The notes: a model not told the origin generated them from the letters alone. A stretch of DNA of 64,000 bases from Mycobacterium cookii (GCF_010727945.1 NZ_AP022569.1:1922001-1986000); one strand, 5' to 3'; positions 12,372 through 22,414 are shown, counted from the stretch's first letter. Made by a program: numbers and translations.

Positions 12372-15293
12372 TCAGCGGCGATGCGAGCCGTGACCGACCG
12401 TCGCGAGCGGCGCAGTGATATCGCCTTCGGCTCGCAGCTCGCGCACGAGTTCCGGTGCGGCAGTGCGCCGGATCCGCGGCGGACGTGACTGGACGTTCGT
12501 CGGCCACCAGAACCAGCGCCCCAGCAGCACCGCAATCGACGGCATCAGGAACGACCGCACCACCAGCGTGTCGAACAGCAGGCCCAGACCGATGGTGGTG
12601 CCCACCTGGCCGACCGCCCGGTTGTCGCTGACCACCATCGAGGCCATGGTGAACGCGAACACCAGCCCAGCGGCCGTCACCACCTTGCCGGTGCCGCCCA
12701 TTGCCCGGATGATGCCGGTCTTCAGCCCCGCGCCGATCTCTTCTTTGAACCGTGCGACCAGCAGCAGGTTGTAGTCGGATCCCACTGCCAGCAGGATGAT
12801 CACCGACATCACCATCACGAGCCAGTGCAGTTTGACGCCGATGAGGTACTGCCACAACAGCACCGACATCCCGAACGACGCGCCCAGCGAGAGCGCCACG
12901 GTGCCGACAATCACCAACGCGGCGACCAGACTTCGCGTAATGATCAACATGATGATGAAGATCATGCAGAGCGACGAGATGCCCGCGATCAGGAAGTCGT
13001 AGCTCGAGGCCTCGCGCAGATCCTTGAAAGTCGCTGCGGTGCCGGCGATGTAGACCTTGGAGTCCTCCAGCGCTGTTCCCTTGAGCGACTCGTAGGCCGC
13101 CGTCCGGATGGCGTCGATGCGCGACATGCCCTCGCCGGTCGCGGGATCTCCCTTGTGCGAGATGATGAATCGCGCCGCCTTGCCGTCCGGGGACAGGAAC
13201 AGCTTCTCCACCCGCTGGAAGTCGGGGTTCGAGAACACCTCGTGCGGCAGGTAGAACGACTCGTCGGTCTTCGCGGCGTCGAAGTCCTTGCCCATCGCGG
13301 TCGCGTCGCCGCTCAACTCGTTCGCCTGGTCGACCATGCCGGACATCGTGCTGTGCATGGTCAGCACCATGCTCCGCAGGCTTTTCATGGTGTCGATCTG
13401 CGGCGGCAGCAGCGCGACCAGTTGTGGCACCACCACGTCGACGGAGTCGATGTCCTTGCTCAGCTCACCCAGCTTCTGGCTGAGCTTGTCCACCCCGTCG
13501 GTGGCGTTGTAGGCCGACCGGATCGCCCAGCAGATGGGGATGTTGTAGCAGTGCGGATCGGCGTAGAAGTAGCTGCGCAGCGGCCGGAAGGTGTCGTCGA
13601 AGTTGGCGATGTCGTCGCGCACCTCGTTGGTGATCGCCAATGTGTCGTGGGTGGTGCCCGCGACGTGGTGGGTCGTTCCGACGAGCTGGTTCATCAGGCC
13701 GTTCATCCGCTGCAGCGAATTGATGGTGCCGTTGAGCTGATCGGCCAGCTTGGTCATGTCATCGAGCCGGCTCTCGGCGACCTGCAGGTTCTGCAGCTGA
13801 CCGGCGTTCTGCATGCTGAGCAGAAACGGTATCGACGTGTGCTCCAGCGGGGTGCCCTGCGGCCGGGTCACGGCCTGTACCCGCGCGATGCCCTCGACCC
13901 GGAAAATGCCCTTGGCCAACTTGTCCAGGACCAGGAAGTCGGCCGAGTTGCGCAGGTCGTGATCGGATTCCACCATCAGCATCTCGGGCATCATCCGCGC
14001 CTGGGAGAAGTGCCGCTCCGCGGCCGCCATGCCGACATTGCCGGGCGTGCTCTTCGGGATGTAGTCGCGATCGATGTAACTCACCTTGTAGCCGGGCAGC
14101 GCCAGCAGGCCGACCATGGTGACCGCGACCGTCGCGGCGAAGATGGGCGCCGGCCAGCGGACCACTGCGGTGCCGACCCGACGCCATCCGCGAACATCGA
14201 ACTGCCGCTTGGGATCCAGCAGGCCGAAACGCCCACCGACGGTGATCACCGCGGGGATCAGCGTCAATGCGACGGCGACCGCGACCAGCATCCCGATTGC
14301 GCACGGAGCGGCCATGGTCTGAAAGACCGGCAGCCGGGCGAAGCTCAGGCAGTACGTCGCGCCCGCGATAGTCAGGCCGGACGCCAGAACCACATGCGCG
14401 ACACCGCGATACGCCGTGTAAAAGGCACGCTCGCGATCTTCGCCCGCCTGTCGGGCCTCGTGGTAGCGCCCGAGGAAGAAGATGCCGTAGTCAGTACCCG
14501 CCGCGATCGCGAGCGACACCAGCATGTTGGTGGCGAACGTCGAGAGCTTGATGACGTCGTTCAGGGCAAGGAACGCGACAATGCCTCGGGCAGCGGCTAA
14601 TTCGATGCCCACCATCGCCAGCAGCAGGGCAACCGTGACGACAGAGCGGTAGACGAACAGCAGCATCACGAAGATCACCATGACCGTGGCGATCATGATC
14701 TTCACAATTGTCTTGTCGCCGCTGCTGTTTCCGTCGGCCGCGACGGCGGCCGGTCCGGTGACGTAGGCCTTGATGCCCTGCGGCGCCGGGACGCCGTCGA
14801 CGATCTTGCGGACGGCGTCGACGGACGCGTTGGACCGCGTCTCACCCTGGTTTCCGGTGAGATTCAGTTGGACGTAGACAGCTTTGCCGTCGGCGCTCTG
14901 GGCGCCGGCCGCGGTGAGCGGGTCACTCCAGAAGTCCTGGATATGCTGCACGTCCTTCGGGTCGGCCCGCAGTCCCCGAATCAACTGGTCGTAATACCGG
15001 TGAGCGTCTTGACCGAGAGTCTTATCGCTCTCGATGACGACCATCGCCATGCTGTCGGAGTCGGATTCCTTGAACACCCGACCGATGCGCGCCATGGCTT
15101 TGATCGACGGCGCGTCCTTGGTGCCCATCGAGACCGCGTGTTCACGGGCGACCTGCTCCAAGGACGGAATCGCAAGTGTCACCACAACAGTGAGCGCCAA
15201 CCATCCGAGGATGATGGGCACCGAGAGCAGCCGGACCATCCTCGCCACAAAGGGCTGTTTGGTCTCTTGGCTGCGGCCGTGATGGTTGATCAT
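12372..15293 (-). CDS. MmpL-family RND lipid/siderophore exporter (MmpL4/5-like)
   Basis: A 973-residue inner-membrane transporter powered by the proton gradient. It has 12 predicted helices with two large periplasmic loops. The proton-relay Asp-Tyr pairs are visible as TDYG (Asp268/Tyr269) in TM4 and SDYN in TM10. The second loop carries a paired-cysteine block ([13 protein letters not shown]) that I recall from MmpL4 and MmpL5, which export siderophores or glycopeptidolipids. The ATG at 15293 overlaps the mmpS stop (ATGA), so both are made from one message; a start 18 bases upstream is less likely. The region it borders is rich in lipid-modifying genes, so it may export a product made there, but no substrate can be read from the sequence. 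Confidence 0.92.
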   Translation of the reverse strand: MINHHGRSQETKQPFVARMVRLLSVPIILGWLALTVVVTLAIPSLEQVAREHAVSMGTKDAPSIKAMARIGRVFKESDSDSMAMVVIESDKTLGQDAHRYYDQLIRGLRADPKDVQHIQDFWSDPLTAAGAQSADGKAVYVQLNLTGNQGETRSNASVDAVRKIVDGVPAPQGIKAYVTGPAAVAADGNSSGDKTIVKIMIATVMVIFVMLLFVYRSVVTVALLLAMVGIELAAARGIVAFLALNDVIKLSTFATNMLVSLAIAAGTDYGIFFLGRYHEARQAGEDRERAFYTAYRGVAHVVLASGLTIAGATYCLSFARLPVFQTMAAPCAIGMLVAVAVALTLIPAVITVGGRFGLLDPKRQFDVRGWRRVGTAVVRWPAPIFAATVAVTMVGLLALPGYKVSYIDRDYIPKSTPGNVGMAAAERHFSQARMMPEMLMVESDHDLRNSADFLVLDKLAKGIFRVEGIARVQAVTRPQGTPLEHTSIPFLLSMQNAGQLQNLQVAESRLDDMTKLADQLNGTINSLQRMNGLMNQLVGTTHHVAGTTHDTLAITNEVRDDIANFDDTFRPLRSYFYADPHCYNIPICWAIRSAYNATDGVDKLSQKLGELSKDIDSVDVVVPQLVALLPPQIDTMKSLRSMVLTMHSTMSGMVDQANELSGDATAMGKDFDAAKTDESFYLPHEVFSNPDFQRVEKLFLSPDGKAARFIISHKGDPATGEGMSRIDAIRTAAYESLKGTALEDSKVYIAGTAATFKDLREASSYDFLIAGISSLCMIFIIMLIITRSLVAALVIVGTVALSLGASFGMSVLLWQYLIGVKLHWLVMVMSVIILLAVGSDYNLLLVARFKEEIGAGLKTGIIRAMGGTGKVVTAAGLVFAFTMASMVVSDNRAVGQVGTTIGLGLLFDTLVVRSFLMPSIAVLLGRWFWWPTNVQSRPPRIRRTAAPELVRELRAEGDITAPLATVGHGSHRR

Positions 15294-15724
15294 GCGCCTC
15301 TGACCAAGCAATGCGTGTAGGCGTTCACTTCGTTCGAGATCCTCTCGGACTTGATCTGACCGTCTACCACGATGCGGCAGCCGATGCTGTCGCTGTCCCC
15401 CTGTGCCACAACGTTACCCGCGACAGCCGGCGCACTCACCGTGAGCGTCACCGACCACGGCAGCCGGGCCCCGTGGACCCGCCGTGGATCGGAGTTCACA
15501 TCAAAATAGCTGATGCCCGCGATAGTGCCCACCGGAGCGAACACCTGGTAAACCACGGACTTCGGATTGGCGAGTTTGGTGTCCTCGGCCCTGGCGTACG
15601 GGTGCGGGTAGGGCTCCGAGCCGAAGTCCGCGCGCACGCGTGACACGGTGTACGCGCCGCCGCCGGCTACCGCCACGACGACCAGCGGCATCCACATCCG
15701 TTTGAGCACCCCGGCGAACGCCAT
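15290..15724 (-). CDS. MmpS-family accessory membrane protein
   Basis: A 144-residue partner of the downstream MmpL. One N-terminal helix (about residues 9-30, [18 protein letters not shown]) anchors a periplasmic beta-rich domain typical of MmpS4/5: [34 protein letters not shown] and a C-terminal CRIVVDG...CLV pair of cysteines. The ATG at 15724 is preferred because it starts just before the basic and transmembrane segment; an upstream ATG at 15832 adds residues not typical of the family. It ends in a 4-base overlap with mmpL. The long divergent gap upstream probably holds its promoter. Confidence 0.88.
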   Translation of the reverse strand: MAFAGVLKRMWMPLVVVAVAGGGAYTVSRVRADFGSEPYPHPYARAEDTKLANPKSVVYQVFAPVGTIAGISYFDVNSDPRRVHGARLPWSVTLTVSAPAVAGNVVAQGDSDSIGCRIVVDGQIKSERISNEVNAYTHCLVRGA

Positions 15725-16205
15725 CTGCTTGCCCTGTCCCGAACGCTCGTGGCCCCTCGATACGAGCGCGACCCGCAGGGACTTGAAGTAAACCACGCTG
15801 CAGAATGCCAATGTTGAGATCTTCTGGTGCATTATCTAAGAATTGGACTCGGTCCGTAAGCACCTGCTTGACCTGCGGTTATGCAGACTTCGGCGGCTGA
15901 GTGGCAAATCATGAATCGCACGTTCCGACGCATTTAATTGGCGATTTAACATTGCTGACATGAAAGGGCGATAAACGGGTATACGGGCGCGGAACCGCTA
16001 GCTGCCGACCGGAGCACAATGCGAATTCGCGCCAACACTTTCGCGCACCCTGAGTTGGTCTAATCCGGACCTCGCCGGCACCGGCGACGGGCCGGGCCCC
16101 CGCCGACCTCGGTCGTGATCTGTACCTGGGGTTTTCGTGCACTCGTCCGATCGACGACCCAGGGCGCGTTGCACCGCGCACCCCCATTCATGACATACTG
16201 CCGCG
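15725..16205. other. 481-base divergent intergenic region between mmpS and methyltransferase gene
   Basis: No supported gene. It should carry the minus-strand promoter of mmpS-mmpL and, at its right end, the extended -10 of the methyltransferase gene. It contains an AT-rich patch at about 15920-15980 (CATTTAATTGGCGATTTAAC) that stands out from the surroundings and could be a promoter or binding site. Short open frames here have no recognisable protein features. Confidence 0.5.
16191..16199 (+). promoter_or_regulatory. Extended -10 (TGA-CATACT), leaderless promoter of first Rv2952-like methyltransferase
   Basis: TG-A-CATACT ends six bases before the ATG at 16206, placing the transcription start on the start codon. 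A TTGCAC element 19 bases upstream may be the -35. The same layout occurs before the two other methyltransferase paralogues. Confidence 0.6.
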
Positions 16206-17039
16206 ATGGCCACCACGAACCGCCTGGTACGCAATCCGATTCACCGTCTCGTCATTAACCCCTTCATGTTTCGGCTGATATTCACGTCGTTCGCCACCAC
16301 ACGGTTCGCTTCCCAGACTCGCCTGCTCGGCGGCGACGACTGGTTGTTCTTCAACTACGGATATGAGGAAGACCCGCCACTGGGCATCCCGCTCGACGCT
16401 GCCGACGAGCCGCACCGCTACTTCATCCAGCTCTACCACCGCACGGCCACCCAGGCGGACCTCAGCGGCAAGAAGGTGCTGGAGTGCAGCTGCGGCCACG
16501 GCGGTGGAGCCTCCTACCTCGTGCGCACACTGCACCCGGCGTCCTACACCGGGCTGGACCTGAACCCGGCCGGCATCGAATTCGCCAAGAACCGCCACCA
16601 CCTGGACGGCCTGGATTTCGTCGAGGGCAACGCCCAGGAGCTGCCCTTCGCCGACGCATCCTTCGACGCGCTGCTCAACGTCGAAGCGTCGCACCTCTAC
16701 CCGGATTTCCCGCGCTTTCTCGCCGAAGTGGCGCGGGTGCTGCGCCCGGGCGGGCATTTCCTCTACACCGACTTCCGGCCGCGCCAGGAGGTCGCGGAGT
16801 GGGAGGCGGCGTTGGCCAAGGCTCCGCTGCGGCAGCTGTCCATGTCGGTGATCGATCAGAACGTTCTGCGCGGCAACGAGAAGAACGCCCCGCGTAAGCA
16901 CGCGCGGATCAGCCAGCACGGGTCCGCGATCCCGCGCACCTTCGCCCGTGCCGCCAGCGACATGACCGACTGGGCGTTCAACGGCGCGCTGCGCGGCGGC
17001 GAGTACACCTACCGGGTGTACTCGTTCGTCAAGGACTAG
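16206..17039 (+). CDS. SAM-dependent O-methyltransferase, Rv2952-like (copy 1)
   Basis: A 277-residue class I methyltransferase resembling M. tuberculosis Rv2952, which O-methylates the phthiotriol hydroxyl of DIM and phenolic glycolipids. Motif I is VLECSCGHGGG (91-101), followed by YTGLDLNPAGIEF, the NAQELPFAD...NVEASHLYPDF block and RPGGHFLYTDF. The N-terminal 45 residues differ from the other two copies and are more hydrophobic (PFMFRLIFTSF), perhaps for lipid-substrate access. It lies 8 bases upstream of a P450 gene and is presumably co-transcribed with it. A hydroxyl or carboxyl of a lipid is the likely target, but which lipid is unknown. M. tuberculosis has one Rv2952 in its DIM locus; three similar genes within 7 kb is unusual. 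Confidence 0.85.
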   Translation: MATTNRLVRNPIHRLVINPFMFRLIFTSFATTRFASQTRLLGGDDWLFFNYGYEEDPPLGIPLDAADEPHRYFIQLYHRTATQADLSGKKVLECSCGHGGGASYLVRTLHPASYTGLDLNPAGIEFAKNRHHLDGLDFVEGNAQELPFADASFDALLNVEASHLYPDFPRFLAEVARVLRPGGHFLYTDFRPRQEVAEWEAALAKAPLRQLSMSVIDQNVLRGNEKNAPRKHARISQHGSAIPRTFARAASDMTDWAFNGALRGGEYTYRVYSFVKD

Positions 17040-17047
17040 GGGGCGAC

Positions 17048-18418
17048 ATGGCAACGGCGACAACCGAGCCGGTCCGGCTGCCTCCTGCGTTGCGGCTGCC
17101 GAAGATGGTGCAGGCCGTGTTGTTCCTGACCGCGTTGCAGTACCGGGTGGCGCCGAGACTGAGCCGGCACTACGGCGGTCCGTTCACGATCAACCTTCCG
17201 GTGTTCGGCAAGACCGTCGTGATCCACGACCGTGACCTCGTCAAGGACGTCTTCAGCACCAGCTTCGATCTGATCGAGCGTCCGACCAAGGTGTTGGGCC
17301 AGGCTTTCGGACCGGGGTCGACGTTCAGCCTGCTCGGCAAGGAGCACTCCGAGCGCCGCAAGCTGGTGTTGCCGAACTTCCAGGGTCGGCGGCTGAAGAA
17401 CTACGAGCAAATCGTCGAAGACGAGGTGCTGCGCGAGACCGCGAAGTGGCCGGAGGGCAAAGAGTTCGAGACGCTCTCGACGATGACCAACCTGACGCTC
17501 AACGCGATCATGCGCGCGACATTCGGCGAACGGGCGGACGCCCTCGATGAGCTTCGGGTTGTCATCCCGCCGTTGATCACGCTGGGTTCGCTGATGCAGC
17601 GGATGCCGCCGATCGTGCGCGGCGAATACGGCCGCTGGAGTCCCGGTAGCAGGCTGGCGGGTTACCGGCGTCGTTTCGACGCGGTGATCGACGAACTCAT
17701 CGCCGAAGCGCGCGCCGACATCGACGCCCTGCCCGAGCGCGGCGACATGCTGGCGTTGCTGTTGCAGGTCCGCTACGAAGACGGTCAACCGATCTCCGAT
17801 CGACACATCGCCGACGAGTTGCTGACGCTGGTCGCCGCCGGCCACGAGACGACCGCCTCGCAGTTGGCGTGGGCCGTCGAGCGGCTGCGCCGCCACCCTC
17901 GGCTGTTGTCGCGGCTGACCGAGGAAGTCGACGCCGGCGGGTCCGAACTGCGGCAGGCGACGATCTATGAAGTGCAGCGCCTCCGCTCGACGATCGCGGC
18001 CTCGCTGCGAACCACCAAGACCAAAGTCCGCCTCGGCGAATGGGTTCTGCCGGCGGACACCAACGTGATGGTCGACTTCCAGCTGGCCCACGAGTCGGAC
18101 GTCAACTACACCGACCCCGAGACCTTCAACCCGGACCGGTTCATCGGCACCACTCCCCCGTCATTCCGGTGGCTTCCGTTCGGTGGCGGCATAAACCGAT
18201 GCGTCGGCGCGGCGTTCGCCAACATGGAGATGGACATCACCCTGCGCACGCTGCTCCGCGAATTCCGTTTCGCGCCAACCGATGCGCCCGACGAGGGCCG
18301 TAATTTCCGTGGCGTGGCGATCGCGCCGTCGAAGGGCGCGCTGGCCGTGGTCTACCGGCGACCGCAAGCCAAGCAGAGCGATCGCGACTCGGTCGCGGTG
18401 GCCGACCACAGCAGCTGA
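17048..18418 (+). CDS. Cytochrome P450 (CYP138-like)
   Basis: A 456-residue haem monooxygenase that inserts one oxygen into a hydrophobic substrate using ferredoxin-supplied electrons. Motifs are the I-helix AAGHETTAS (about 262-270), the K-helix E308-x-x-R311 in YEVQR, PETFNPDRFIG, and the haem loop FGGGINRCVG with Cys385 as iron ligand. The N-terminus (RLPPALRLPKMVQ) and the pattern HETT...GHELRQ-type spacing resemble what I recall of CYP138. The start at 17048 lies 8 bases after the preceding methyltransferase stop, so the two probably form an operon. No ferredoxin gene is visible nearby. Substrate unknown; hydroxylation followed by O-methylation by the neighbours is a reasonable idea. Confidence 0.9.
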   Translation: MATATTEPVRLPPALRLPKMVQAVLFLTALQYRVAPRLSRHYGGPFTINLPVFGKTVVIHDRDLVKDVFSTSFDLIERPTKVLGQAFGPGSTFSLLGKEHSERRKLVLPNFQGRRLKNYEQIVEDEVLRETAKWPEGKEFETLSTMTNLTLNAIMRATFGERADALDELRVVIPPLITLGSLMQRMPPIVRGEYGRWSPGSRLAGYRRRFDAVIDELIAEARADIDALPERGDMLALLLQVRYEDGQPISDRHIADELLTLVAAGHETTASQLAWAVERLRRHPRLLSRLTEEVDAGGSELRQATIYEVQRLRSTIAASLRTTKTKVRLGEWVLPADTNVMVDFQLAHESDVNYTDPETFNPDRFIGTTPPSFRWLPFGGGINRCVGAAFANMEMDITLRTLLREFRFAPTDAPDEGRNFRGVAIAPSKGALAVVYRRPQAKQSDRDSVAVADHSS

Positions 18419-18432
18419 GTCGAAGCCTCGCC

Positions 18433-18441
18433 TGGCATACT
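18433..18441 (+). promoter_or_regulatory. Extended -10 (TGG-CATACT), leaderless promoter of second methyltransferase
   Basis: TG-G-CATACT ends seven bases before the ATG at 18449. No -35 was recognised. The arrangement matches those at 16191 and 22400. Confidence 0.55.
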
Positions 18442-18448
18442 GCCTGGC

Positions 18449-19255
18449 ATGCCCACGACTAAGGAACGCGTCACCGACATCGGCTACCGCGGCTACAAGG
18501 CCTTCATGAACAAGGTCTGGTACCCGTTCCTGACCCGTCGGCTCAACACCCAGGACGTCACCTTCCTCAATTACGGGTACGAAGCCGACCCGCCGCTGAA
18601 CCTTCCGCTGGACGACAACGACGCGGCCAACCGGTACTCGATCAACCTGTACAACCAAGTTGCCTCGCAGATCGACCTCGCCGGCAAGAAGGTGCTGGAG
18701 TGCAGCTGCGGCCACGGCGGCGGCGCCTCGTACATCATGCGCACGTTCAAGCCCGCCGAGTACACCGGGCTGGATTACAACCCGGACGGTATCGCCTACT
18801 GCAATGCGCATCACAAGCTGCCCGGCCTGACCTTTGTGCACGGCAACGCCGAAGACCTGCCGTTCGGAGACAACACATTTGACGCGATCGTGAATGTCGA
18901 AGCCTCACATGCTTATCCGAACCTGTCGAAGTTCCTCTCCGAGGTCACGCGCGTGCTGAAGCCGGGCGGCAGCCTGCTCTACGCCGACTTCCGCGGCCGT
19001 CCCGAATTCCCGGTCTGGGAGGGCGCTCTGGACGCGATGCCGCTGCGTCAGGTGTCCATGCGGGTCATCAACGACGGCGTGATCCGCTCACTGGATGCCA
19101 GCGCGCAGCACAAGCTCGACCTGATCAGTGCGCAGCTGCCCAAGTGGTTCCGGCCGTTCGGCCGCCACTTCGCCGGGGTGCCGGGTACCGGGATCTACAA
19201 CGTCATCGAGAGCGGCGGCGCGGAATACCGCATCTACCAATTCATCAAGGATTAA
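18449..19255 (+). CDS. SAM-dependent O-methyltransferase, Rv2952-like (copy 2)
   Basis: A 268-residue class I methyltransferase, paralogue of the genes at 16206 and 22415. The N-terminal VWYPFLTRRLN is shared with Rv2952 and copy 3, whereas copy 1 differs. Motif I is VLECSCGHGGG (82-92), then YTGLDYNPDGIAYC, HGNAEDLPFGD, NVEASHAYPN and KPGGSLLYADF. It ends in IYQFIKD, the usual family C-terminus. It follows the P450 by 30 bases but has its own leaderless-type promoter, so it may be expressed separately. It ends 6 bases from the convergent monooxygenase gene. Substrate unknown; by family it should methylate a hydroxyl on a large lipid. Confidence 0.87.
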   Translation: MPTTKERVTDIGYRGYKAFMNKVWYPFLTRRLNTQDVTFLNYGYEADPPLNLPLDDNDAANRYSINLYNQVASQIDLAGKKVLECSCGHGGGASYIMRTFKPAEYTGLDYNPDGIAYCNAHHKLPGLTFVHGNAEDLPFGDNTFDAIVNVEASHAYPNLSKFLSEVTRVLKPGGSLLYADFRGRPEFPVWEGALDAMPLRQVSMRVINDGVIRSLDASAQHKLDLISAQLPKWFRPFGRHFAGVPGTGIYNVIESGGAEYRIYQFIKD

Positions 19256-19261
19256 CCGCGA

Positions 19262-20755
19262 TCAGTGAATTGCGTAGTCCGACATCGGGAATCGCTCCTG
19301 CTCTTTGACTGCACTGCGCACCGACGTCGGCCGAAACAGCGGCGCCTCACCTTTGCCGGTGTGATCCCGGAACCAGTACGACCGTGACGTGACACAGCTG
19401 CCGAGTTCGAACGCTGAGTCCTCCATCAGCTTGAGCATCCGGTCGAGGAACTGGGCGTTCGCCGCTTCGGTGACCTCGAAGGTGCTTGCGTCGCGCTGCT
19501 GCATCTCGCCGAACAGCCGCTCCATGTGCTTCATCTGGTATTCCACCGTGTTGAACCAGGACAGACCGACCCACGCGTACGGGCTGGCCATCGACAGGAA
19601 GTTTGGGAAGCCGGGCATCGAAATGCCTTGGTAGGCCTGGAATCGCGTCTCCCGCCACCACTTTCCGAGGTTACGGCCGTCGCGTCCGATCACCTCGATG
19701 GCCGGCAGGTTGGCTTCCCAGACATCGAATCCGGTGGCAAGCACCAAGGTGTCGATGATCCGCTTGGTGCCGTCTTTGGAGACGATTCCGTCCGGCTCGA
19801 TCCGCTCGATGCCGTTGGTGTCCAGGTGCACATGGGATTTGGTGAACGCCGGGTAGAAATCGTTGGAGATGGTCGGTCGCTTGCAACCGAAGTCGAAGTC
19901 GGGGTCCAGTTTTCGGGACAGCTCGCGGTTGCGCACCAGCAGCATCCGGTAGAGCCGGGAGAACTGCGAGATGCCCTTGTTGAACACCTTGAAGTACCGG
20001 TACTTCCACATGGTGATCACCATCGACCATTCCAGAATGGTGTCGGTGTACCAGCGCACCATCCGCTGGGTGGCCGGAAAGCGGGCGAACAACTTTTGCA
20101 CCGCCGGGAAGAACTTCACGTCGAACTTCGGCAGCACCCAGATCGGGGTGCGCTGATACACCGTCAGCTCGGCGACTTCCTTCGCCAACTCCGGCACGAC
20201 CTGCACGCCGGTCGAGCCGGTCCCGATCACCGCGGCGCGGCAGCCGGTCAGCGAAACGTCGTCGTCCCACTGCGCGGTGTGGATCACGCGTCCGGCAAAC
20301 GTCTCGATGCCGTCGATGTCCGGCGTTTTCGGCTGGCACAGAAATCCGGTCGCGGCGATCAAGAATTGGGTGCTCAAGGTTTCGCCGTCGGCCAGCGCGA
20401 CCCGCCAGACCTGGGCGTCTTCGTCCCACCGCGCGCCTTCGACGGTGGTGTTGAAGCGCATGAAACGGCGGACGTCGTATTTCTCTGCCACGTGCGCCGC
20501 ATAGCTCTTCAATTCCGAACCCGGCGCATACATCCGCGACCAGTACGGGTTCGGCTCGAACCGGTATGAGAACGTCGGCGACGGCTGGTCGACCGACAGA
20601 CCGGGATAGTGGTTGACGTGCCACGTTCCGCCGAGATCGTCCTCGCGGTCGAGGATCAGGATTCTCTGGTAGCCCAGGTTGCTCAGTTGGATCGCGGCAC
20701 CGATCCCGCCGAAACCCGCCCCCACAATGATCACATCGAATTGCTGCTCACCCAT
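19262..20755 (-). CDS. Flavin-containing Baeyer-Villiger-type monooxygenase
   Basis: A 497-residue FAD/NADPH monooxygenase expected to turn ketones into esters or to oxidise soft heteroatoms. The FAD-binding GAGFGG is at 12-17, the Baeyer-Villiger fingerprint FxGxxxHxxxW at 153-163 (FAGRVIHTAQW), the NADPH-binding GTGSTG at 178-183, and the later family block TGFDVWEANLP is present. The ATG at 20755 is chosen because the FAD motif then falls at the normal distance; a longer open frame extends to 21121 but has no family features. It is transcribed away from the AurF-like gene. The fingerprint ends in D rather than the more common P, as seen in several mycobacterial BVMOs. Substrate unknown. 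Confidence 0.9.
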   Translation of the reverse strand: MGEQQFDVIIVGAGFGGIGAAIQLSNLGYQRILILDREDDLGGTWHVNHYPGLSVDQPSPTFSYRFEPNPYWSRMYAPGSELKSYAAHVAEKYDVRRFMRFNTTVEGARWDEDAQVWRVALADGETLSTQFLIAATGFLCQPKTPDIDGIETFAGRVIHTAQWDDDVSLTGCRAAVIGTGSTGVQVVPELAKEVAELTVYQRTPIWVLPKFDVKFFPAVQKLFARFPATQRMVRWYTDTILEWSMVITMWKYRYFKVFNKGISQFSRLYRMLLVRNRELSRKLDPDFDFGCKRPTISNDFYPAFTKSHVHLDTNGIERIEPDGIVSKDGTKRIIDTLVLATGFDVWEANLPAIEVIGRDGRNLGKWWRETRFQAYQGISMPGFPNFLSMASPYAWVGLSWFNTVEYQMKHMERLFGEMQQRDASTFEVTEAANAQFLDRMLKLMEDSAFELGSCVTSRSYWFRDHTGKGEAPLFRPTSVRSAVKEQERFPMSDYAIH

Positions 20756-21174
20756 AAGAACTAAACGGTACCTTCTGCTGGATCTGCGGGGCACGACACC
20801 GAAGGTGATTGACGCGGCCCACCGGCCACGGGACGGCGGTTTGCCAATTGTAACGCTGTCCAACAGCGAGTTTGGCCGCGCCCATGGATGCAATTCAGGG
20901 CACCCTACGCAACATCGCGCACCTGATCCCCTAGGCTGAACGCCGAACGGCCAGCCAGCGGACAGCGCAAGTGTCCTGTCTAATGGGGACTGGTTGTTCG
21001 TGGGGCAGAACCAGGCTGATCTCGGTTTACCGGGCCTAGATATAGACGCGAGAATGAGGCCGTTCCGTACTAGGTCTTTGATTGTCACACCGGTAGACTT
21101 CGAGCCCATCTGTGTCCACATGGGGCGTGTGCAGCAGAGCGCACGCGGTGCAGAGCCAGAGGGGAGGCCTCGGT
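20756..21174. other. 419-base divergent intergenic region
   Basis: Lies between the minus-strand monooxygenase and the plus-strand AurF-like gene and should hold both promoters. A TAGACT hexamer at 21094-21099 is a possible -10 for the plus-strand gene. GGGGAGG at 21161-21167 is a strong Shine-Dalgarno seven bases before TTG 21175. Nothing else was recognised. Confidence 0.45.
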
Positions 21175-22272
21175 TTGCCGGGTGCGCTGGGCACTATCCT
21201 CTGGTCGCTGGCCGTTGTTCTGCTGGTGAGCCTGGTCTTGCTGTTCGCCTTCATGCGCTTGGTCAAGCGGTTGAAGCGCGGCATGGATGTCGGTGACGAC
21301 GCCGACTACGCCGCCACCCTCACGTCGCTTTCCGAAGCATCGGTGCGTCATTTCAACCCCTACACCGACGTCGACTGGGAAGCGCCGCTGTTCTCCGTCA
21401 CCGAGAACGACCCGCGCTGGGTGCTGTCGACGTCAGACCCGCTGGGAAGCCACCCGTGGTATCAGGCCCAGCCGCTGGACAAGCGAGTGGCGATCGGCAT
21501 GTGGCGTCAGGCCAACATGGCCAAGGTCGGCACCCAGTTCGAAGGCATTCTGGTCCGCGGCCTACTGCATTACGCGTTCTGGGTGCCCAACGGGTCGCCG
21601 GAGTACCGCTACTGCGTGCATGAGTCCATCGAGGAGTGCAGCCACAGCCTGATGTTCCAGGAGATTGTCAACCGCATCGGCGTTGACGTGCCCGGGATGC
21701 CGCGCTGGCTGCGTGTGCTGTCGCCGCTGGTCCCGTTCTATGCGGGCCCGTTGCCGAATGCCTTCTTCTTCGGGGTGCTCGCCGGCGAAGTGCCGTTCGA
21801 TTACCTCCAGACGAATCTGTTGCGGGAACCCGAGCCCCGGTCGATACACCCGATCATGCAGGATCTGATCGCGATCCACGTCGCCGAAGAGGCCCGCCAC
21901 ATCTCGTTTGCGCACGAATACCTGCACCGGCGCGTTCCGCGGCTGGCGTGGTACACGCGGTTCTGGTTGTCGCTGTACGTGCCGGTCGTGATGCGGATGC
22001 TGGGACAGGCGATGGTCGTCCCGCCCCGCCGATTCTTCCGGAAGTTCGGCATCCCGCGCTCGGTGCGCAGGGAGCTGTATTCCGGTTCACCGGACTCGCG
22101 GCAGACGCTGCGCAACATGTTCGGCGACATCCGAATGCTGTGCGACGAACTGGGGTTGATGAATCCGTTCGCGCTGCTGATGTGGCGGATCTGCAGAATC
22201 AGCGGCAGCGCCTCGCGTTATCGCAGTGAGCCGCAACGCGCACACTTGCCCGCTCCGGTCAACGCGGCCTAA
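21175..22272 (+). CDS. Membrane-anchored AurF-like di-iron oxygenase
   Basis: A 365-residue protein related to p-aminobenzoate N-oxygenase AurF (PF11583), a non-haem di-iron enzyme that oxidises amines or C-H bonds. Iron-ligand signatures are visible: a glutamate in [12 protein letters not shown], ExxH in EECSH within [15 protein letters not shown], and ExxH in EEARH within [16 protein letters not shown]. Unlike AurF it begins with a single hydrophobic helix ([20 protein letters not shown], about 5-25) followed by basic residues, so it is probably tethered to the inner face of the membrane. TTG 21175 is preferred because of the GGGGAGG seven bases before it; GTG 21112 is an alternative. It lies 142 bases upstream of the third methyltransferase. 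The substrate is not known. Confidence 0.8.
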   Translation: MPGALGTILWSLAVVLLVSLVLLFAFMRLVKRLKRGMDVGDDADYAATLTSLSEASVRHFNPYTDVDWEAPLFSVTENDPRWVLSTSDPLGSHPWYQAQPLDKRVAIGMWRQANMAKVGTQFEGILVRGLLHYAFWVPNGSPEYRYCVHESIEECSHSLMFQEIVNRIGVDVPGMPRWLRVLSPLVPFYAGPLPNAFFFGVLAGEVPFDYLQTNLLREPEPRSIHPIMQDLIAIHVAEEARHISFAHEYLHRRVPRLAWYTRFWLSLYVPVVMRMLGQAMVVPPRRFFRKFGIPRSVRRELYSGSPDSRQTLRNMFGDIRMLCDELGLMNPFALLMWRICRISGSASRYRSEPQRAHLPAPVNAA

Positions 22273-22399
22273 ATCCCCTGCCGCACAACACATTAGGGAA
22301 CTGCGCGGTAATCGCGTGATCACCTTTCGTTGGCGTGCTGTGAATTACCCGGTCACAACGCCCAAAACAGGCATGCCACAACACCCCCAGGCGATGCTG

Positions 22400-22408
22400 T
22401 GCGATACT
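22400..22408 (+). promoter_or_regulatory. Extended -10 (TGC-GATACT), leaderless promoter of third methyltransferase
   Basis: TG-C-GATACT ends six bases before the ATG at 22415. It supports that ATG over in-frame alternatives at 22226 and 22394. Same design as the promoters at 16191 and 18433. Confidence 0.6.
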
Positions 22409-22414
22409 TCCAGG

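Noticed and set aside
12825..14600. 591-codon plus-strand open frame inside mmpL
   Set aside because: Arg/His/Gln-rich composition typical of an antisense shadow of a GC-rich gene; the minus strand encodes a complete MmpL.
20756..21121. 122-residue N-terminal extension of the BVMO
   Set aside because: Adds a basic region with no family similarity ahead of the FAD-binding start; ATG 20755 fits the family.
22226..22414. Longer start for methyltransferase copy 3
   Set aside because: It overlaps the 3' end of the AurF-like gene and is upstream of the extended -10; the family start is at 22415.
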